The position numbers and the translations under genes were made by a program. A stretch of 64,000 nt of DNA from Pseudomonas uvaldensis (GTDB taxonomy: Bacteria; Pseudomonadota; Gammaproteobacteria; Pseudomonadales; Pseudomonadaceae), in contig NZ_JAIWKS010000006.1 in the NCBI RefSeq assembly GCF_021271205.1, positions 1 to 64,000 on the forward strand, written 5' to 3'. Below the pieces are notes generated by a model that saw only the letters and a program-made list of their open reading frames with translations, was not told the DNA's origin and made no database searches. The stretch's first letter is position 1. Every line of letters begins with the position of its first letter. Shown one piece after another: positions 18,421 to 27,032 of the stretch.

Positions 18421-19482
18421 ATGAAGACTCAAGTGAAAAAACCAGTTGTGCTCGCCGTTGCCGCGGCGATTGCGCTTGGTGCGTTGGTTTACCTGCTGGC
18501 CCCTGGTAAACGTGTGCAGCAGAGCACCAACGATGCGTTCGTTTCGGCTGACTACACCCTGGTGGTACCGCGTGTGGCGGGTTTCATCAAGGAGGTGCTG
18601 GTGGAAGATCACCAGCAGGTGAAGGCTGGGCAATTGCTCGCGCTGATCGACGACCGAGATCTGCGCGCCGCGGCCCAGGCCGCCGATGCACAGACCCTGG
18701 TGGCGCGTGCCCAGCTGGAAAACGCCCGGGCAACCCTGGAGCGTCAGGCTTCGGTGATCGCCCAGGCCCAGGCCACGGTGGTCGCCGCCAAGGCGGAGAT
18801 GGCCTTTGCCGAGCATGAGCGCAATCGTTACCAGCACCTGGCCGGCGTGGGTGCCGGGACGGTGCAGAATGCCCAGCAGGCCCAGACCCGGATCGACCAG
18901 GCCACTGCGCGGCTGGCCAATGCCACGGCGGTGCTGGCCGCCGAACGTAAGCAAGTGGAGATCCTGACGGCCCAGCGTGACGCTGCCGAAGGCGGATTGA
19001 AGAAGGCTCAGGCCGCGCTGGAAATCGCCAGTTACGAGCTGTCGTACACCCGCATCGTCGCGCCCCAGGATGGCATGGTCGGCGAGCGGGCTGTGCGGGT
19101 CGGCGCCTACGTGACGCCGGGCAGCAAGCTGCTGGCGGTGGTGCCGCTGGCCCAGGCCTATGTGGTCGGCAATTTCCAGGAAACCCAACTCACCGATGTG
19201 CAACCGGGCCAGCGGGTAGATGTACGCGTCGACACGTTCGGCGGTGAAACGCTGCATGGTCGCGTGCAGAGCATCGCCCCGGCGACTGGCGTGACCTTCG
19301 CTTCGGTCAAGCCGGACAATGCCACCGGTAATTTCACCAAGGTCGTGCAGCGCATACCGGTGAAGATTGTCCTGGATCCCGGCCAGCCCCTGGCCGAGCG
19401 GCTGCGAGTGGGGATGTCGGTGGAGGCGCGGATCGATACCGCCAGCATGGGGAGTGATGGGCGTGAGGTGACGCAGCGATGA
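18421..19482 (+). CDS. EmrA-like periplasmic adaptor (HlyD family)
   Basis: A 353-residue membrane-fusion protein. An N-terminal signal-anchor helix (about 8-28) is followed by a lipoyl half (AGQLLALIDDRDL), an Ala/Gln/Arg-rich coiled-coil hairpin (about 80-205), a second lipoyl half (ASYELSYTRIVAPQDGMVGERAV) and a beta-barrel domain (about 240-330). Length and architecture are those of EmrA. Its stop overlaps the ATG of the next gene (ATGA). It links the MFS pump to the NodT-type channel. Confidence 0.88.
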   Translation: MKTQVKKPVVLAVAAAIALGALVYLLAPGKRVQQSTNDAFVSADYTLVVPRVAGFIKEVLVEDHQQVKAGQLLALIDDRDLRAAAQAADAQTLVARAQLENARATLERQASVIAQAQATVVAAKAEMAFAEHERNRYQHLAGVGAGTVQNAQQAQTRIDQATARLANATAVLAAERKQVEILTAQRDAAEGGLKKAQAALEIASYELSYTRIVAPQDGMVGERAVRVGAYVTPGSKLLAVVPLAQAYVVGNFQETQLTDVQPGQRVDVRVDTFGGETLHGRVQSIAPATGVTFASVKPDNATGNFTKVVQRIPVKIVLDPGQPLAERLRVGMSVEARIDTASMGSDGREVTQR

Positions 19483-21065
19483 AAAGATGGGTTGGCTGGT
19501 CGGGCCTCATCGCGAGCAGGCTCGCTCCCACACTGGATCTGCGCCATGCAGGAAGTTCGGAGCCAAGTCAGAATTCCCTGTGGGAGCGAGCCTGCTCGCG
19601 ATGGTGCCAGTGGCGTCTCACACCTGCCAGTGCCTTGCTCATGATCAGCCTGTCAGCCTGCACCGTCGGTCCGGATTTCCACCGGCCCGAGCCGCTGCAG
19701 GTGACCCAATGGTCCAAGCCCGCCAACGCGGCCGTCAGCCAGGTGATTCCCACCGACATGAACGAACACTGGTGGGAGGTTTTCAATGACCCGACCTTGA
19801 CCGCGCTGACCCGTCGCGCCTTGGCCGGTAATCTTGACTTGAAGCTCGCCGACAGTCGATTGCAACAGAGCCGTGCCGCTCGGCAGGTGATCACCTCGGC
19901 GCAGTTTCCGAACAGCGCCGCCACTGGCGGTTATGGCCGTAAGCGCAACAGCGGCGAGGGGCTGAATGACCCGTCGGGGAACAATGGTGACGCGGCTTTT
20001 TACCTGTGGGAGGCAGGTGTCTCTGCGTCGTGGGAACTGGACATGTGGGGCCGTGTGCGCCGTGAAGCCGAAGCGGCGGACGCCCATCTGGAAGTCGTCC
20101 GCAATGACCGTCGTGGTGTGCTGGTGGCGGTGCTCGCCGAGACTGCCCAGGATTATCTGCAACTGCGCGGTGTACAAAGCACCCGTGCCGTCACCGAGCA
20201 GAACCTGGAGGTGGCGCGCCACAGTCTGAGGCTTACGCAACTGCGGCTGGCCGATGGTGTTGCCACGGACCTGGACGTGGCCGAAGCGGCAGCTCAGGTT
20301 GCGACCATCGAAGCCCGATTGCCCGCATTGCAACAACGCCAGTCGCAGCTGATCAACGCTCTAAGCTTGTTGCTGGGCCAGCCACCGCAGGCGTTGCAAG
20401 CCGAACTGTCGGACGACGCACCCGTGCCCCAGGCCCCGCGCCAAGTCGCCATCGGCCTGCCGTCACAGCTGGCCGAGCGTCGACCGGACATTCGTCAGGC
20501 CGAGGCCCGGCTGCACGCCGCCACGGCCACTATCGGCGTAGCCAAGGGGGATTTTTATCCGCGCATCACCTTGTCGGGCAACGTCGGTTCCCAGGCCCTG
20601 CAACTGGGTGATTTCGGCTCCTGGGGCTCGCGGGCGTTCGGCATCGGTCCGCAATTCAGCCTGCCGCTGTTCGACGGTGGGCGCCTGCGGGGTGTGCTGC
20701 ATCTGCGCGAGGCCCAGCAACAGGAAGCGGCGATCGCCTATCAGCAGACCGTGCTCAAGGCCTGGCATGAAATCGACGATCAACTGAGCGCCTACAATGC
20801 GAGCCAGCTGCGCCGCGACAGCCTCGCCGAAGCCGTGCGCCAGAACCGGATCGCCTTGCGTACCGCACAACAACAATACGTGGAAGGCGTGGTGGACTTT
20901 GTCACCGTCCTCACGGTGCAAGGCGCGTTGCTGGCCACCCAGGAACAACTGGTGGAAAGCTCCACTGGCGTTTCCCTGGCCATGGTGGGGTTGTACAAGG
21001 CGCTGGGCGGTGGTTGGGAATCGGTGTATCCGGCGGCGGAAGTGCTTACCAATAATCCGGTTTGA
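19479..21065 (+). CDS. NodT/OprM-family outer-membrane lipoprotein, with REPIN-derived N-terminus
   Basis: A 528-residue TolC-type outer-membrane factor. The lipobox LSAC (Cys61) and the following TVGPDFHRP are typical of OprM/NodT proteins, and two OEP repeats follow (about 115-310 and 325-505). It completes the MFS tripartite pump. The N-terminus is odd: ATG 19479 overlaps the upstream stop (ATGA), but codons 11-42 are read straight through a REPIN, giving a 60-residue pre-Cys region instead of about 20-30. The frame stays open across it. An alternative start close to the lipobox (TTG 19635 or ATG 19641) would leave too short a signal peptide. The 3' end overlaps the convergent NYN gene by 20 bp. 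Confidence 0.85.
   Translation: MKRWVGWSGLIASRLAPTLDLRHAGSSEPSQNSLWERACSRWCQWRLTPASALLMISLSACTVGPDFHRPEPLQVTQWSKPANAAVSQVIPTDMNEHWWEVFNDPTLTALTRRALAGNLDLKLADSRLQQSRAARQVITSAQFPNSAATGGYGRKRNSGEGLNDPSGNNGDAAFYLWEAGVSASWELDMWGRVRREAEAADAHLEVVRNDRRGVLVAVLAETAQDYLQLRGVQSTRAVTEQNLEVARHSLRLTQLRLADGVATDLDVAEAAAQVATIEARLPALQQRQSQLINALSLLLGQPPQALQAELSDDAPVPQAPRQVAIGLPSQLAERRPDIRQAEARLHAATATIGVAKGDFYPRITLSGNVGSQALQLGDFGSWGSRAFGIGPQFSLPLFDGGRLRGVLHLREAQQQEAAIAYQQTVLKAWHEIDDQLSAYNASQLRRDSLAEAVRQNRIALRTAQQQYVEGVVDFVTVLTVQGALLATQEQLVESSTGVSLAMVGLYKALGGGWESVYPAAEVLTNNPV
19507..19606. repeat. REPIN inside the 5' end of the NodT-type gene
   Basis: Inverted REP sequences at 19509-19532 and 19579-19602, 46 bp apart, of the GAGCCTGCTCGCGAT subtype. 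The whole element is within the reading frame between the conserved overlap-start and the lipoprotein signal, so either it is translated or it has displaced the true start. Confidence 0.9.
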
Positions 21066-21735
21066 TGGCGGGGGCCTTGTGGGTGGGAACCCGATTGGGA
21101 AATTGATGGGATTGGAGCTCGTCGCAGGTGACGACGCGGCGCATCCAGTGGGCGCATTCTTTTAAAGAACCTGGCGCCAGTCGTTTGGAGTCGGTTCGAT
21201 AAGGGAGTACTACGCCGACTTTCAAATGAGGAAAATCCTCTCGAATCGCCCTCAATGCTGGAGCCATATCGGTGTCGCCGGAGACTAGCACGAGCTGCTC
21301 GATACGCTCTTCCCGCGATTTTGCTTCTTGTCTAGAAGCAGTTCGATACATGCTGATTGCAATGTGGACGTCGGTTTCCTTTTCTTCGAGCTTCCAGATA
21401 GGAACCGTATCCTGACGTGAAGCGCCGATCGTTCTGCTTACAAAACGGGGCGCGTTTGCGCGTTCGAGCTGATGACGTCCATAGTGAACGTTGACTTTGT
21501 TGGCCTTCAATGCGCGGACGTAGGCGTCATGGGCTTCCTTGGATGCGACTCCTCGCGTTGCCAGCTCCGGCTTGACGGAGGACGTGAAGTAATCGACGGA
21601 GACGAGCGAACTCTTGGGATTCTCGACCCGGGCGATGTGCGTCAATAACTGCGTCAGGTTTAGCCACTTATAGGGTGTGCCGGCAAGCAGTCCATAAAAA
21701 ACGTTATACCCGTCAACGAAAAAAGCGGTGCGCAC
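21046..21735 (-). CDS. NYN-domain (PIN-like) putative ribonuclease
   Basis: A 229-residue protein of the NYN/LabA-like PIN fold. Acidic residues expected at the metal site are visible: FFVDGYN near the N-terminus, KETDVHIA in the middle and VSGDTDMAP about 40 residues later. The last is the classic NYN signature. The fold is shared with PIN nucleases, so RNA cleavage is likely but unproven. GTG 21735, preceded by GGGGATTGAG, is preferred over TTG 21750. The upstream leader contains two hairpins, one a terminator. The gene is isolated, convergent with the efflux operon, and has lower GC than its neighbours, which hints at acquisition. Its targets are unknown. Confidence 0.75.
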   Translation of the reverse strand: MRTAFFVDGYNVFYGLLAGTPYKWLNLTQLLTHIARVENPKSSLVSVDYFTSSVKPELATRGVASKEAHDAYVRALKANKVNVHYGRHQLERANAPRFVSRTIGASRQDTVPIWKLEEKETDVHIAISMYRTASRQEAKSREERIEQLVLVSGDTDMAPALRAIREDFPHLKVGVVLPYRTDSKRLAPGSLKECAHWMRRVVTCDELQSHQFPNRVPTHKAPAIKPDYW

Positions 21736-21754
21736 AAACTCAATCCCCAAAAAC

Positions 21755-21810
21755 GAAAAAACCGGCCGAAGCCGGTGTTTTCACCCCAACGGCCAGAGAA
21801 CTTAATCTCT
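21755..21810 (-). terminator. Terminator-like hairpin pair in the leader of the NYN gene
   Basis: Read on the minus strand, a small dyad AGAGA-TTAAGT-TCTCT (21810-21795) is followed by ACCGGC-TTCG-GCCGGT (21776-21761) and a run of six or seven T (to 21755). The second is a textbook intrinsic terminator with a UUCG tetraloop, only about 20 nt before the NYN start codon. It could end a short upstream RNA or act as an attenuator. Confidence 0.6.
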
Positions 21811-22211
21811 GCGTACGAGGTTGAGCAGTGAGAGGATCCTAATTCTGGAAAGATTCCGCGTCAACCGTGGACGATCTGGCTCTGGCACCGGCAAGACGAG
21901 TTTTGTGCGTCTTCACAACTGATGGTCACGCTGTTCTGGAGCCAATGTGTGAGAACGTATTTCAATGGCCTTCCATAGCGTTGGTGGTTGCTGAGGGGCT
22001 TGGATTGTCCATCGTCCCTGGTTGATCAAGACGAGCGGATCTACCGAGATATTTGTGGGATTTGATCCCAGCCTCTGTCAGAAAAAACCAAGCGGTGTTT
22101 GAGCCCACTCATGGCTTTTTGAAACAAGAGTTTTCCACTCGCTTTTCCCGACTCCCTTGACGCTTCCCACTGCTGTCGTAGACTCCGCCCATCCGTCAGG
22201 GAGTAGCGGTT
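21811..22211. other. Unassigned intergenic region
   Basis: About 400 bp between the divergent NYN and HlyD-type genes. No convincing coding sequence was seen; a minus-strand reading frame is only the extension of a shadow of the next gene. It must hold the promoters of both genes. A short stem-loop, TGGGATTTGATCCCA (about 22058-22072), and several T-rich patches are the only structures noted. Confidence 0.4.
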
Positions 22212-22997
22212 ATGTTGCGTTTGGGTAGTTGGGTAATGGGATTGGCCTTGGCCTTCGTAGCGTGTGGCGTCCAGGCGCAGACGCCTGCAGCGGACGATCC
22301 GCTGCTGGAGAACAATGTCACCGCGAGTGCACCGGGTGGCAGCGAGGCGCGGGGGGTGCTTCGGGCGCGGGACCAGGCGGTGCTGGCCAGCGAGTTGGCC
22401 GGGCGTATCGTGGAGTTGCCGTTCAGTGAGGGCGAGTCGTTCAAGAAGGGCGATACGCTGGCGCGTTTCGATTGTTCGGCCTATCAGGCCCAGCTCAATG
22501 CGGCCCAGGCGGCGGCCCGGGGGGCCAGTGAAGAGTTGGCCCATAACCGCCAGTTGGCGTCGTTGAAATCGGTTGGGCGTTTTGAAGTGTCGCGGGCCGA
22601 GGCCCGGGTCAGCGAGGCGCAGGCGCAATCCCAGGTTTACCAAGTCCAGGTCAAGCGCTGCAGTGTCGTTGCGCCGTTCGACGGGCAGGTCGTATCGCGC
22701 AAGGTCCAGCGTTATGAAAGCGTGGCGGCCGGTGCGCCGTTGCTGGATGTGGTGGATAACCGCACCCTGGAAATCCATCTGCTGGTGCCGTCCCGCTGGA
22801 TGGGCAGGCTCAAGCCGGGTCAATCCTTTACGTTCATTCCCGATGAAACCGGCAAGCCGCTGCAAGCGACGGTCAAACGGCTGGGCGCACGTATTGACGA
22901 GGGCAGCCAGACCCTATTGTTGGTGGCCAGCCTGCCCGACGCCAATGGTCTGTTGTCCGGCATGAGCGGTACGGCACGTTTCGCGGAGCCCAAGTGA
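22212..22997 (+). CDS. Periplasmic HlyD/RND-type adaptor of the M50 export locus
   Basis: A 261-residue periplasmic adaptor with a signal peptide (cleavage likely after GVQAQ, about residue 23). First lipoyl half at about 50-85 (AGRIVELPFSEGESFKKGDTLARFDC), a short helical hairpin (about 86-145), second lipoyl half (RCSVVAPFDGQVVSRKV) and a barrel domain. It is small for the family. Its stop overlaps the GTG of the next adaptor (GTGA), and the M50 metalloprotease gene follows. It therefore belongs to a three-gene export unit for the giant repeat protein or its partners. Confidence 0.85.
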   Translation: MLRLGSWVMGLALAFVACGVQAQTPAADDPLLENNVTASAPGGSEARGVLRARDQAVLASELAGRIVELPFSEGESFKKGDTLARFDCSAYQAQLNAAQAAARGASEELAHNRQLASLKSVGRFEVSRAEARVSEAQAQSQVYQVQVKRCSVVAPFDGQVVSRKVQRYESVAAGAPLLDVVDNRTLEIHLLVPSRWMGRLKPGQSFTFIPDETGKPLQATVKRLGARIDEGSQTLLLVASLPDANGLLSGMSGTARFAEPK

Positions 22998-24313
22998 ACG
23001 CGCCGCTGACGGGCAGCACCGAGCAGGTCTTCGCCCGCTTCCTCGACCTGGAACGCCAGACGCGAGCCGCGCGTACTCCGGCGCAATTGAGCTACAGCCT
23101 GGTCAATGATGGGCAGGCATTGTTCGGGTTTCGCCACGCTGCGTTATTGATCGCTGGCAAGGTGCAGGCGGTGACCGGCGTCAGCGCCGTGGAGCCCAAT
23201 GCGCCGTTCGTGGCGTTTGTCGAGCAGGCAGTAGCGCAGTTGTTCAAGCAGGGCCTGCTCGACCAGGCCCGGGTGATCGCCGCCGATGGGGTGAGCGAAG
23301 CCGTCCGGGCGGACTGGGCAAGCCTGTCGGCCGGACAGGTGTTCTGGTTGCCATTGATCGATCAGCAGGGCCAGGTCTTCGGCGGATTGTGGCTGGCCCG
23401 TGACCTGCCATGGACTCCCCCCGAACAGGTGCTGCTGTCCCAGCTGGGCGATACCTACAGCCATGCCTGGCTCGCGTTGCAACCGCGCAAACCCTGGCGC
23501 CTGCGCTGGACGCGCAAGCGCCAGGTCGCATTGGCGGTGGTGCTGTTGCTGGGGTTGCTGATTCCGGTGCGCCAGTCGGTATTGGCGCCGGCCGAGGTGG
23601 TGCCTCTGGGTGGACAGGTCGTGGCGGCGCCGCTGGATGGCGTGATCGCCGAGTTCCTGGTCAAGCCCAACCAGACCGTCAAGAACGGCGAGTTGCTGCT
23701 GCGCTTCGAAAGCACCAGCCTCAAGGCCCAGGCCGATGTGGCCGAGCGTGCCCTGGGTGTGGCCGAGGCAGAGCTCAAGGCCAATTCCCAACGCTCATTC
23801 GCCGATGCCGAATCGAGCTCCAAGATCGATCTGCTGGCCGCCCGCGTCGAACAGAAACGCGCCGAGCGCAACTACGCCATCGAGCTGCTCAAGCGCAGCG
23901 AAGTGCGTGCCGAGCGAGATGGAATCGCGGTCTTTCCCGATGCCGAGCGCTGGCTTGGCAAGCCCGTGCAGACCGGTGAGCGGTTGATGGAGATTGCCGA
24001 CCCGAACCAGGCCGAGTTGCGTATCGAATTGGCGGTGGGCGATGCGATTGCATTGACCCCCGGTGCGCAGGTAGCGCTGTTTCTCGACAGCGATCCGTTG
24101 CAGCGGCACCTGGCCTGGCTGGAACGCTCGGCCTACGAAGCGCAGCCCACTGCCGCCGGACAACTGGCGTATCGCCTGGATGCGCGTTTCGATGCGGCGG
24201 CGCCGCGTATCGGCTTGCGGGGCACGGCGAAGATCTTCGGTGACCGCGCGCCCCTGGCGCTGTACCTGTTGCGGCGGCCCCTGGCCGGCCTGCGCCAGAG
24301 CGTAGGCTTGTAG
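22994..24313 (+). CDS. HlyD-like adaptor with an N-terminal GAF-like domain
   Basis: A 439-residue protein. Residues 1-165 form a soluble domain with a GAF-like pattern (LSYSLVNDGQALFGFRHAALLIAGKVQAVTGVS). One membrane helix at about 176-197 follows (VALAVVLLLGLLIPVRQSVLAP). Then comes a HlyD-type periplasmic part: a lipoyl half (DGVIAEFLVKPNQTVKNGELLLRFEST), a helical hairpin, the second half (KRSEVRAERDGIAVFPDAERWLGKPV) and a barrel domain. The cytoplasmic sensor-like domain is not part of ordinary HlyD proteins, so the adaptor may respond to a ligand or bind cargo. It starts with GTG in a 4-bp overlap with the preceding adaptor and ends 1 bp before the M50 gene. Confidence 0.82.
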   Translation: MNAPLTGSTEQVFARFLDLERQTRAARTPAQLSYSLVNDGQALFGFRHAALLIAGKVQAVTGVSAVEPNAPFVAFVEQAVAQLFKQGLLDQARVIAADGVSEAVRADWASLSAGQVFWLPLIDQQGQVFGGLWLARDLPWTPPEQVLLSQLGDTYSHAWLALQPRKPWRLRWTRKRQVALAVVLLLGLLIPVRQSVLAPAEVVPLGGQVVAAPLDGVIAEFLVKPNQTVKNGELLLRFESTSLKAQADVAERALGVAEAELKANSQRSFADAESSSKIDLLAARVEQKRAERNYAIELLKRSEVRAERDGIAVFPDAERWLGKPVQTGERLMEIADPNQAELRIELAVGDAIALTPGAQVALFLDSDPLQRHLAWLERSAYEAQPTAAGQLAYRLDARFDAAAPRIGLRGTAKIFGDRAPLALYLLRRPLAGLRQSVGL

Positions 24314-24314
24314 C

Positions 24315-26411
24315 ATGAGCCTGCCGAGCCTGCGACCGGACCTGCAGTTGTCCCCGGCGGCTCCGGACCCGGACGGGTCCCCTCAATGGACCTTGGCCGA
24401 TCCGGTGCGCGGTCGTTATTTCAAGCTCGGCGCGGCAGCGATGCGCATGCTGCGGCATTGGTCCCTGGGCGATCCGGAGCAGGTGCTGCACGCGGCGAAT
24501 CGGGAGCCGGGCCTGCCGCTTACCCAGGAGTCGCTGGAGCAACTGCTGGGTTTTCTGCGCGGGCACGACCTGATCAGTGCGATGGATCCGCAACAGCGCG
24601 ACAGCTACCTGTTCAAGCAGGTCGCCCAGCGCCAGAGCCTCTGGCAGATCCTGCTGCATCAGTACCTGTTTTTCCGCATCCCACTGTGGCGCCCGGATGC
24701 CTTTCTCAATCGGGCCTGGCCGTGGCTCGCGCGATTCGGTCCTGGCTTGCTGCGTTATGGCCTGCCCCTGACCCTGGGGCTGGGCATTTTCCTGGTTTCG
24801 CGGGACTGGCAGCGGTTCGTGGCGACCTTCCCGCATCTGTTCAGCCTCGGTGGTGCGCTGGCATTCGGCGTAGCATTGTTGTTCGCCAAACTGTGCCATG
24901 AGTTCGGCCATGCCTTCATGGCCAAGCGAGCCGGGTGTCGCGTGCAAAGCATGGGCGTGGCATTCATGGTGCTGCTGCCGATGTTCTATACCGACGTCAG
25001 CGATGCCTGGCGGATCAATGACCGCCGGGCCCGCTTGCTGATCGGTGCCGGCGGGGTCCTGGCGGAGTTGTTACTGGCGTGCATCGCATTGCTGGCCTGG
25101 TCGTTGCTGGGTGACGGGCCGGCGCGTACGGCGGCGTTCATGCTGGCCAGTGCCACCTGGATCACCACGCTTCTCATCAACCTGAACCCGTTCATGCGTT
25201 TCGACGGTTATTTCCTGCTCAGTGATTTCTGGGCGGTGGATAACCTCCAGGGCCGTGCGTTCGCCCTGTGCCGCTGGCGTCTGCGCGAAGCCTTGTTCGG
25301 TTACGGAGCGTCGGCGCCGGAACCCTGGTCGCCGAAGATGCGTCGTCGCTTGCTGGTGTGGGGGTACGGCGCCTGGTTGTGGCGGGCGGCGTTGTTCCTG
25401 GGTATCGCCCTGGCGGTCTATCACCTGTTCTTCAAGGTGCTGGGCATTTTCCTGATGATGGTGGAATTGGTGTGGTTCATTTTTATGCCCATCGTGAATG
25501 AATGGCGACAATGGTGGAGCCGTCGCGAACAGGCCCATGGTCCACGGGTGCTGCTGACCGGCCTGGTGTTGGCGGGGGTGGTCCTGCTGCTGTTGTTGCC
25601 ATGGCGCAGCGCCGTGGACGTGCCGGCCATGCTGGAGGCCGGTCGCACCAGTGCCTTGCATGCCCCGGTGGCGGCGCGGGTCAAGCAGGTGAATGTGCAC
25701 GACGGCCAGACCGTTGCCCAAGGCGATGTATTGATTGAGCTGGAGTCGCCGGACATGGCCTCGCGCCTGGCCATCGTGCGTCGGGAAATCGAGATCCAGC
25801 AGCTGCAGATGCGCCGCCAGGCCGGGCGTAGCGAAACCGCTGCCGACGCTGGCATTGTCGAACAGCAATTGGCTGAAGCAGTGGCCGAATACCGAGGCCT
25901 GGTCGCTCAGCGCGAGCGTCTGTTATTGCGGGCACCGCACGCCGGCCAAGTGCGCGATCTACTGCCGCAATTGACGGTGGGCCGCTGGCTGGCGCCCACC
26001 CAGGCGCTGGCGCGAGTGGTGCAGACCGATTCACGATTGCGCGGCTACCTGACCGAAGCCGAGCTCTGGCGGGTCGAGAGCGGCGCGACAGGGCGCTTCA
26101 TTGCCGATGATCCGGTGCACGCCTCGATAGCCGTACGCCTGGATGAAATCGACACCAATGGCGCGGCCTGGGTCGAGCAGCAGGCGTTGACGTCCGATCA
26201 TCATGGGCCGATAGCCGTACGCCGTGATGCGCAGCAACGGGCCGAGCCGGTGCAGGCTCAATACGGTGTGCGTTTGAGTGCCATCGAGGCTACGAACGCG
26301 CCGGTACAGCCGCTGCGCGGTGTCGTGGTGTTGCAAGGGCAGGGCGAGTCGGTACTGGGAGCGGCCTGGCGACGCTTGGCGGCGCTGGGCGTCAGGGAAA
26401 GCGGATTCTAA
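24315..26411 (+). CDS. M50 (site-2-protease) zinc metalloprotease fused to a HlyD-like domain
   Basis: A 698-residue inner-membrane protein. Residues 1-140 are cytoplasmic with a PqqD-like feel (RYFKLGAAAMRMLRHW). A membrane region with several helices (about 145-445) carries H195-E-F-G-H199, the M50 zinc site, and NPFMRFDG (Asn291-Gly298), the third-ligand Asp motif. Residues 430-450 form a helix leading into a periplasmic HlyD-like part: a lipoyl half (ARVKQVNVHDGQTVAQGDVLIELESPD), a helical segment, a second half (LLLRAPHAGQVRDLLPQLTVG) and a barrel. The catalytic motifs are intact. It probably processes or threads a secreted substrate in concert with the two preceding adaptors and the TolC lipoprotein at 36466. 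Similar peptidase M50/biotin-lipoyl proteins sit beside giant LEPRxLL proteins. Confidence 0.88.
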   Translation: MSLPSLRPDLQLSPAAPDPDGSPQWTLADPVRGRYFKLGAAAMRMLRHWSLGDPEQVLHAANREPGLPLTQESLEQLLGFLRGHDLISAMDPQQRDSYLFKQVAQRQSLWQILLHQYLFFRIPLWRPDAFLNRAWPWLARFGPGLLRYGLPLTLGLGIFLVSRDWQRFVATFPHLFSLGGALAFGVALLFAKLCHEFGHAFMAKRAGCRVQSMGVAFMVLLPMFYTDVSDAWRINDRRARLLIGAGGVLAELLLACIALLAWSLLGDGPARTAAFMLASATWITTLLINLNPFMRFDGYFLLSDFWAVDNLQGRAFALCRWRLREALFGYGASAPEPWSPKMRRRLLVWGYGAWLWRAALFLGIALAVYHLFFKVLGIFLMMVELVWFIFMPIVNEWRQWWSRREQAHGPRVLLTGLVLAGVVLLLLLPWRSAVDVPAMLEAGRTSALHAPVAARVKQVNVHDGQTVAQGDVLIELESPDMASRLAIVRREIEIQQLQMRRQAGRSETAADAGIVEQQLAEAVAEYRGLVAQRERLLLRAPHAGQVRDLLPQLTVGRWLAPTQALARVVQTDSRLRGYLTEAELWRVESGATGRFIADDPVHASIAVRLDEIDTNGAAWVEQQALTSDHHGPIAVRRDAQQRAEPVQAQYGVRLSAIEATNAPVQPLRGVVVLQGQGESVLGAAWRRLAALGVRESGF

Positions 26412-26420
26412 GGAGCGGGC

Positions 26421-26912
26421 ATGGAATCAGTCGCGGCAGAAGGATTGGTGATACGACCATCGCGGTTCAGCGACGGGCCGTTCTTGCAAAGTCTGTATCA
26501 GGCGGCGCGGCCGGATCTGCAATGGATCGATGGCGACCCCGAGCAGGTGCGGCAGGTCATCGACCAGCAGTTTCAGGTGCAGGAACAAGGGTTGGGGGAG
26601 AACTTTCCTGACGCCATGCATTACGTCGTGGAAAAGCTCGGCACGGCCATCGGCGCCCTGAGCACCGATTTCGGGCCCAACGAGATCCGAGTGCTGTACC
26701 TGGCTTTCATCCCCCAGGCTCGCGGCCAGGGTTACGGTCGTGCGGTGCTGCAGGGGGTGCAGAAAGCCGCGCAACAGATCCGCTGTCCGGTGGCGACGGT
26801 GGTCTGGACCCATAATCCCCACGCTCGTCGGCATTACCTGGCAATGGGTTTCGAAGTCCAGGAAAGCAACCTGGCGGCAGAGCGTTTGGTCTGGTATCCG
26901 AAAGGCAACTGA
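26421..26912 (+). CDS. GNAT-family N-acetyltransferase
   Basis: A 163-residue GNAT protein with the acetyl-CoA-binding motif RGQGYG (about residue 108) preceded by the beta-4 strand IRVLYLAFIPQA, and the C-terminal THNPHARRHYLAMGFE pattern. It starts 9 bp after the M50 gene with GGAGCGG upstream, so it is co-transcribed with the exporter. Its target could be the amino group of an exported protein or an unrelated metabolite; the sequence does not decide. Confidence 0.87.
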   Translation: MESVAAEGLVIRPSRFSDGPFLQSLYQAARPDLQWIDGDPEQVRQVIDQQFQVQEQGLGENFPDAMHYVVEKLGTAIGALSTDFGPNEIRVLYLAFIPQARGQGYGRAVLQGVQKAAQQIRCPVATVVWTHNPHARRHYLAMGFEVQESNLAAERLVWYPKGN

Positions 26913-26914
26913 GC

Positions 26915-27032
26915 AGTTGCTGTCGACTGCGGGGGCGAGCTTGCCGGTGATGAGGGTGGGCCATTGGACATGGATGCAAACTGACCCTCCGCCATCGCGG
27001 GCATGTTCGCTCCCGCAGGGCATCAGCCTCGT
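26915..27032. repeat. Degenerate REP pair
   Basis: Two diverged REP-like pieces in inverted arrangement (about 26929-26951, GGGGGCGAGCTTGCCGGTGA; and about 26993-27021, CATCGCGGGCATGTTCGCTCCCGCAGG). They have lost several consensus positions compared with the intact REPINs in this window and look old. They lie at the convergent end of the GNAT and DUF6916 genes. Confidence 0.6.

Noticed and set aside
22058..22072. T-arm-like stem-loop resembling a tRNA fragment
   Set aside because: No acceptor, D or anticodon arms can be placed around it; a chance hairpin is more likely.
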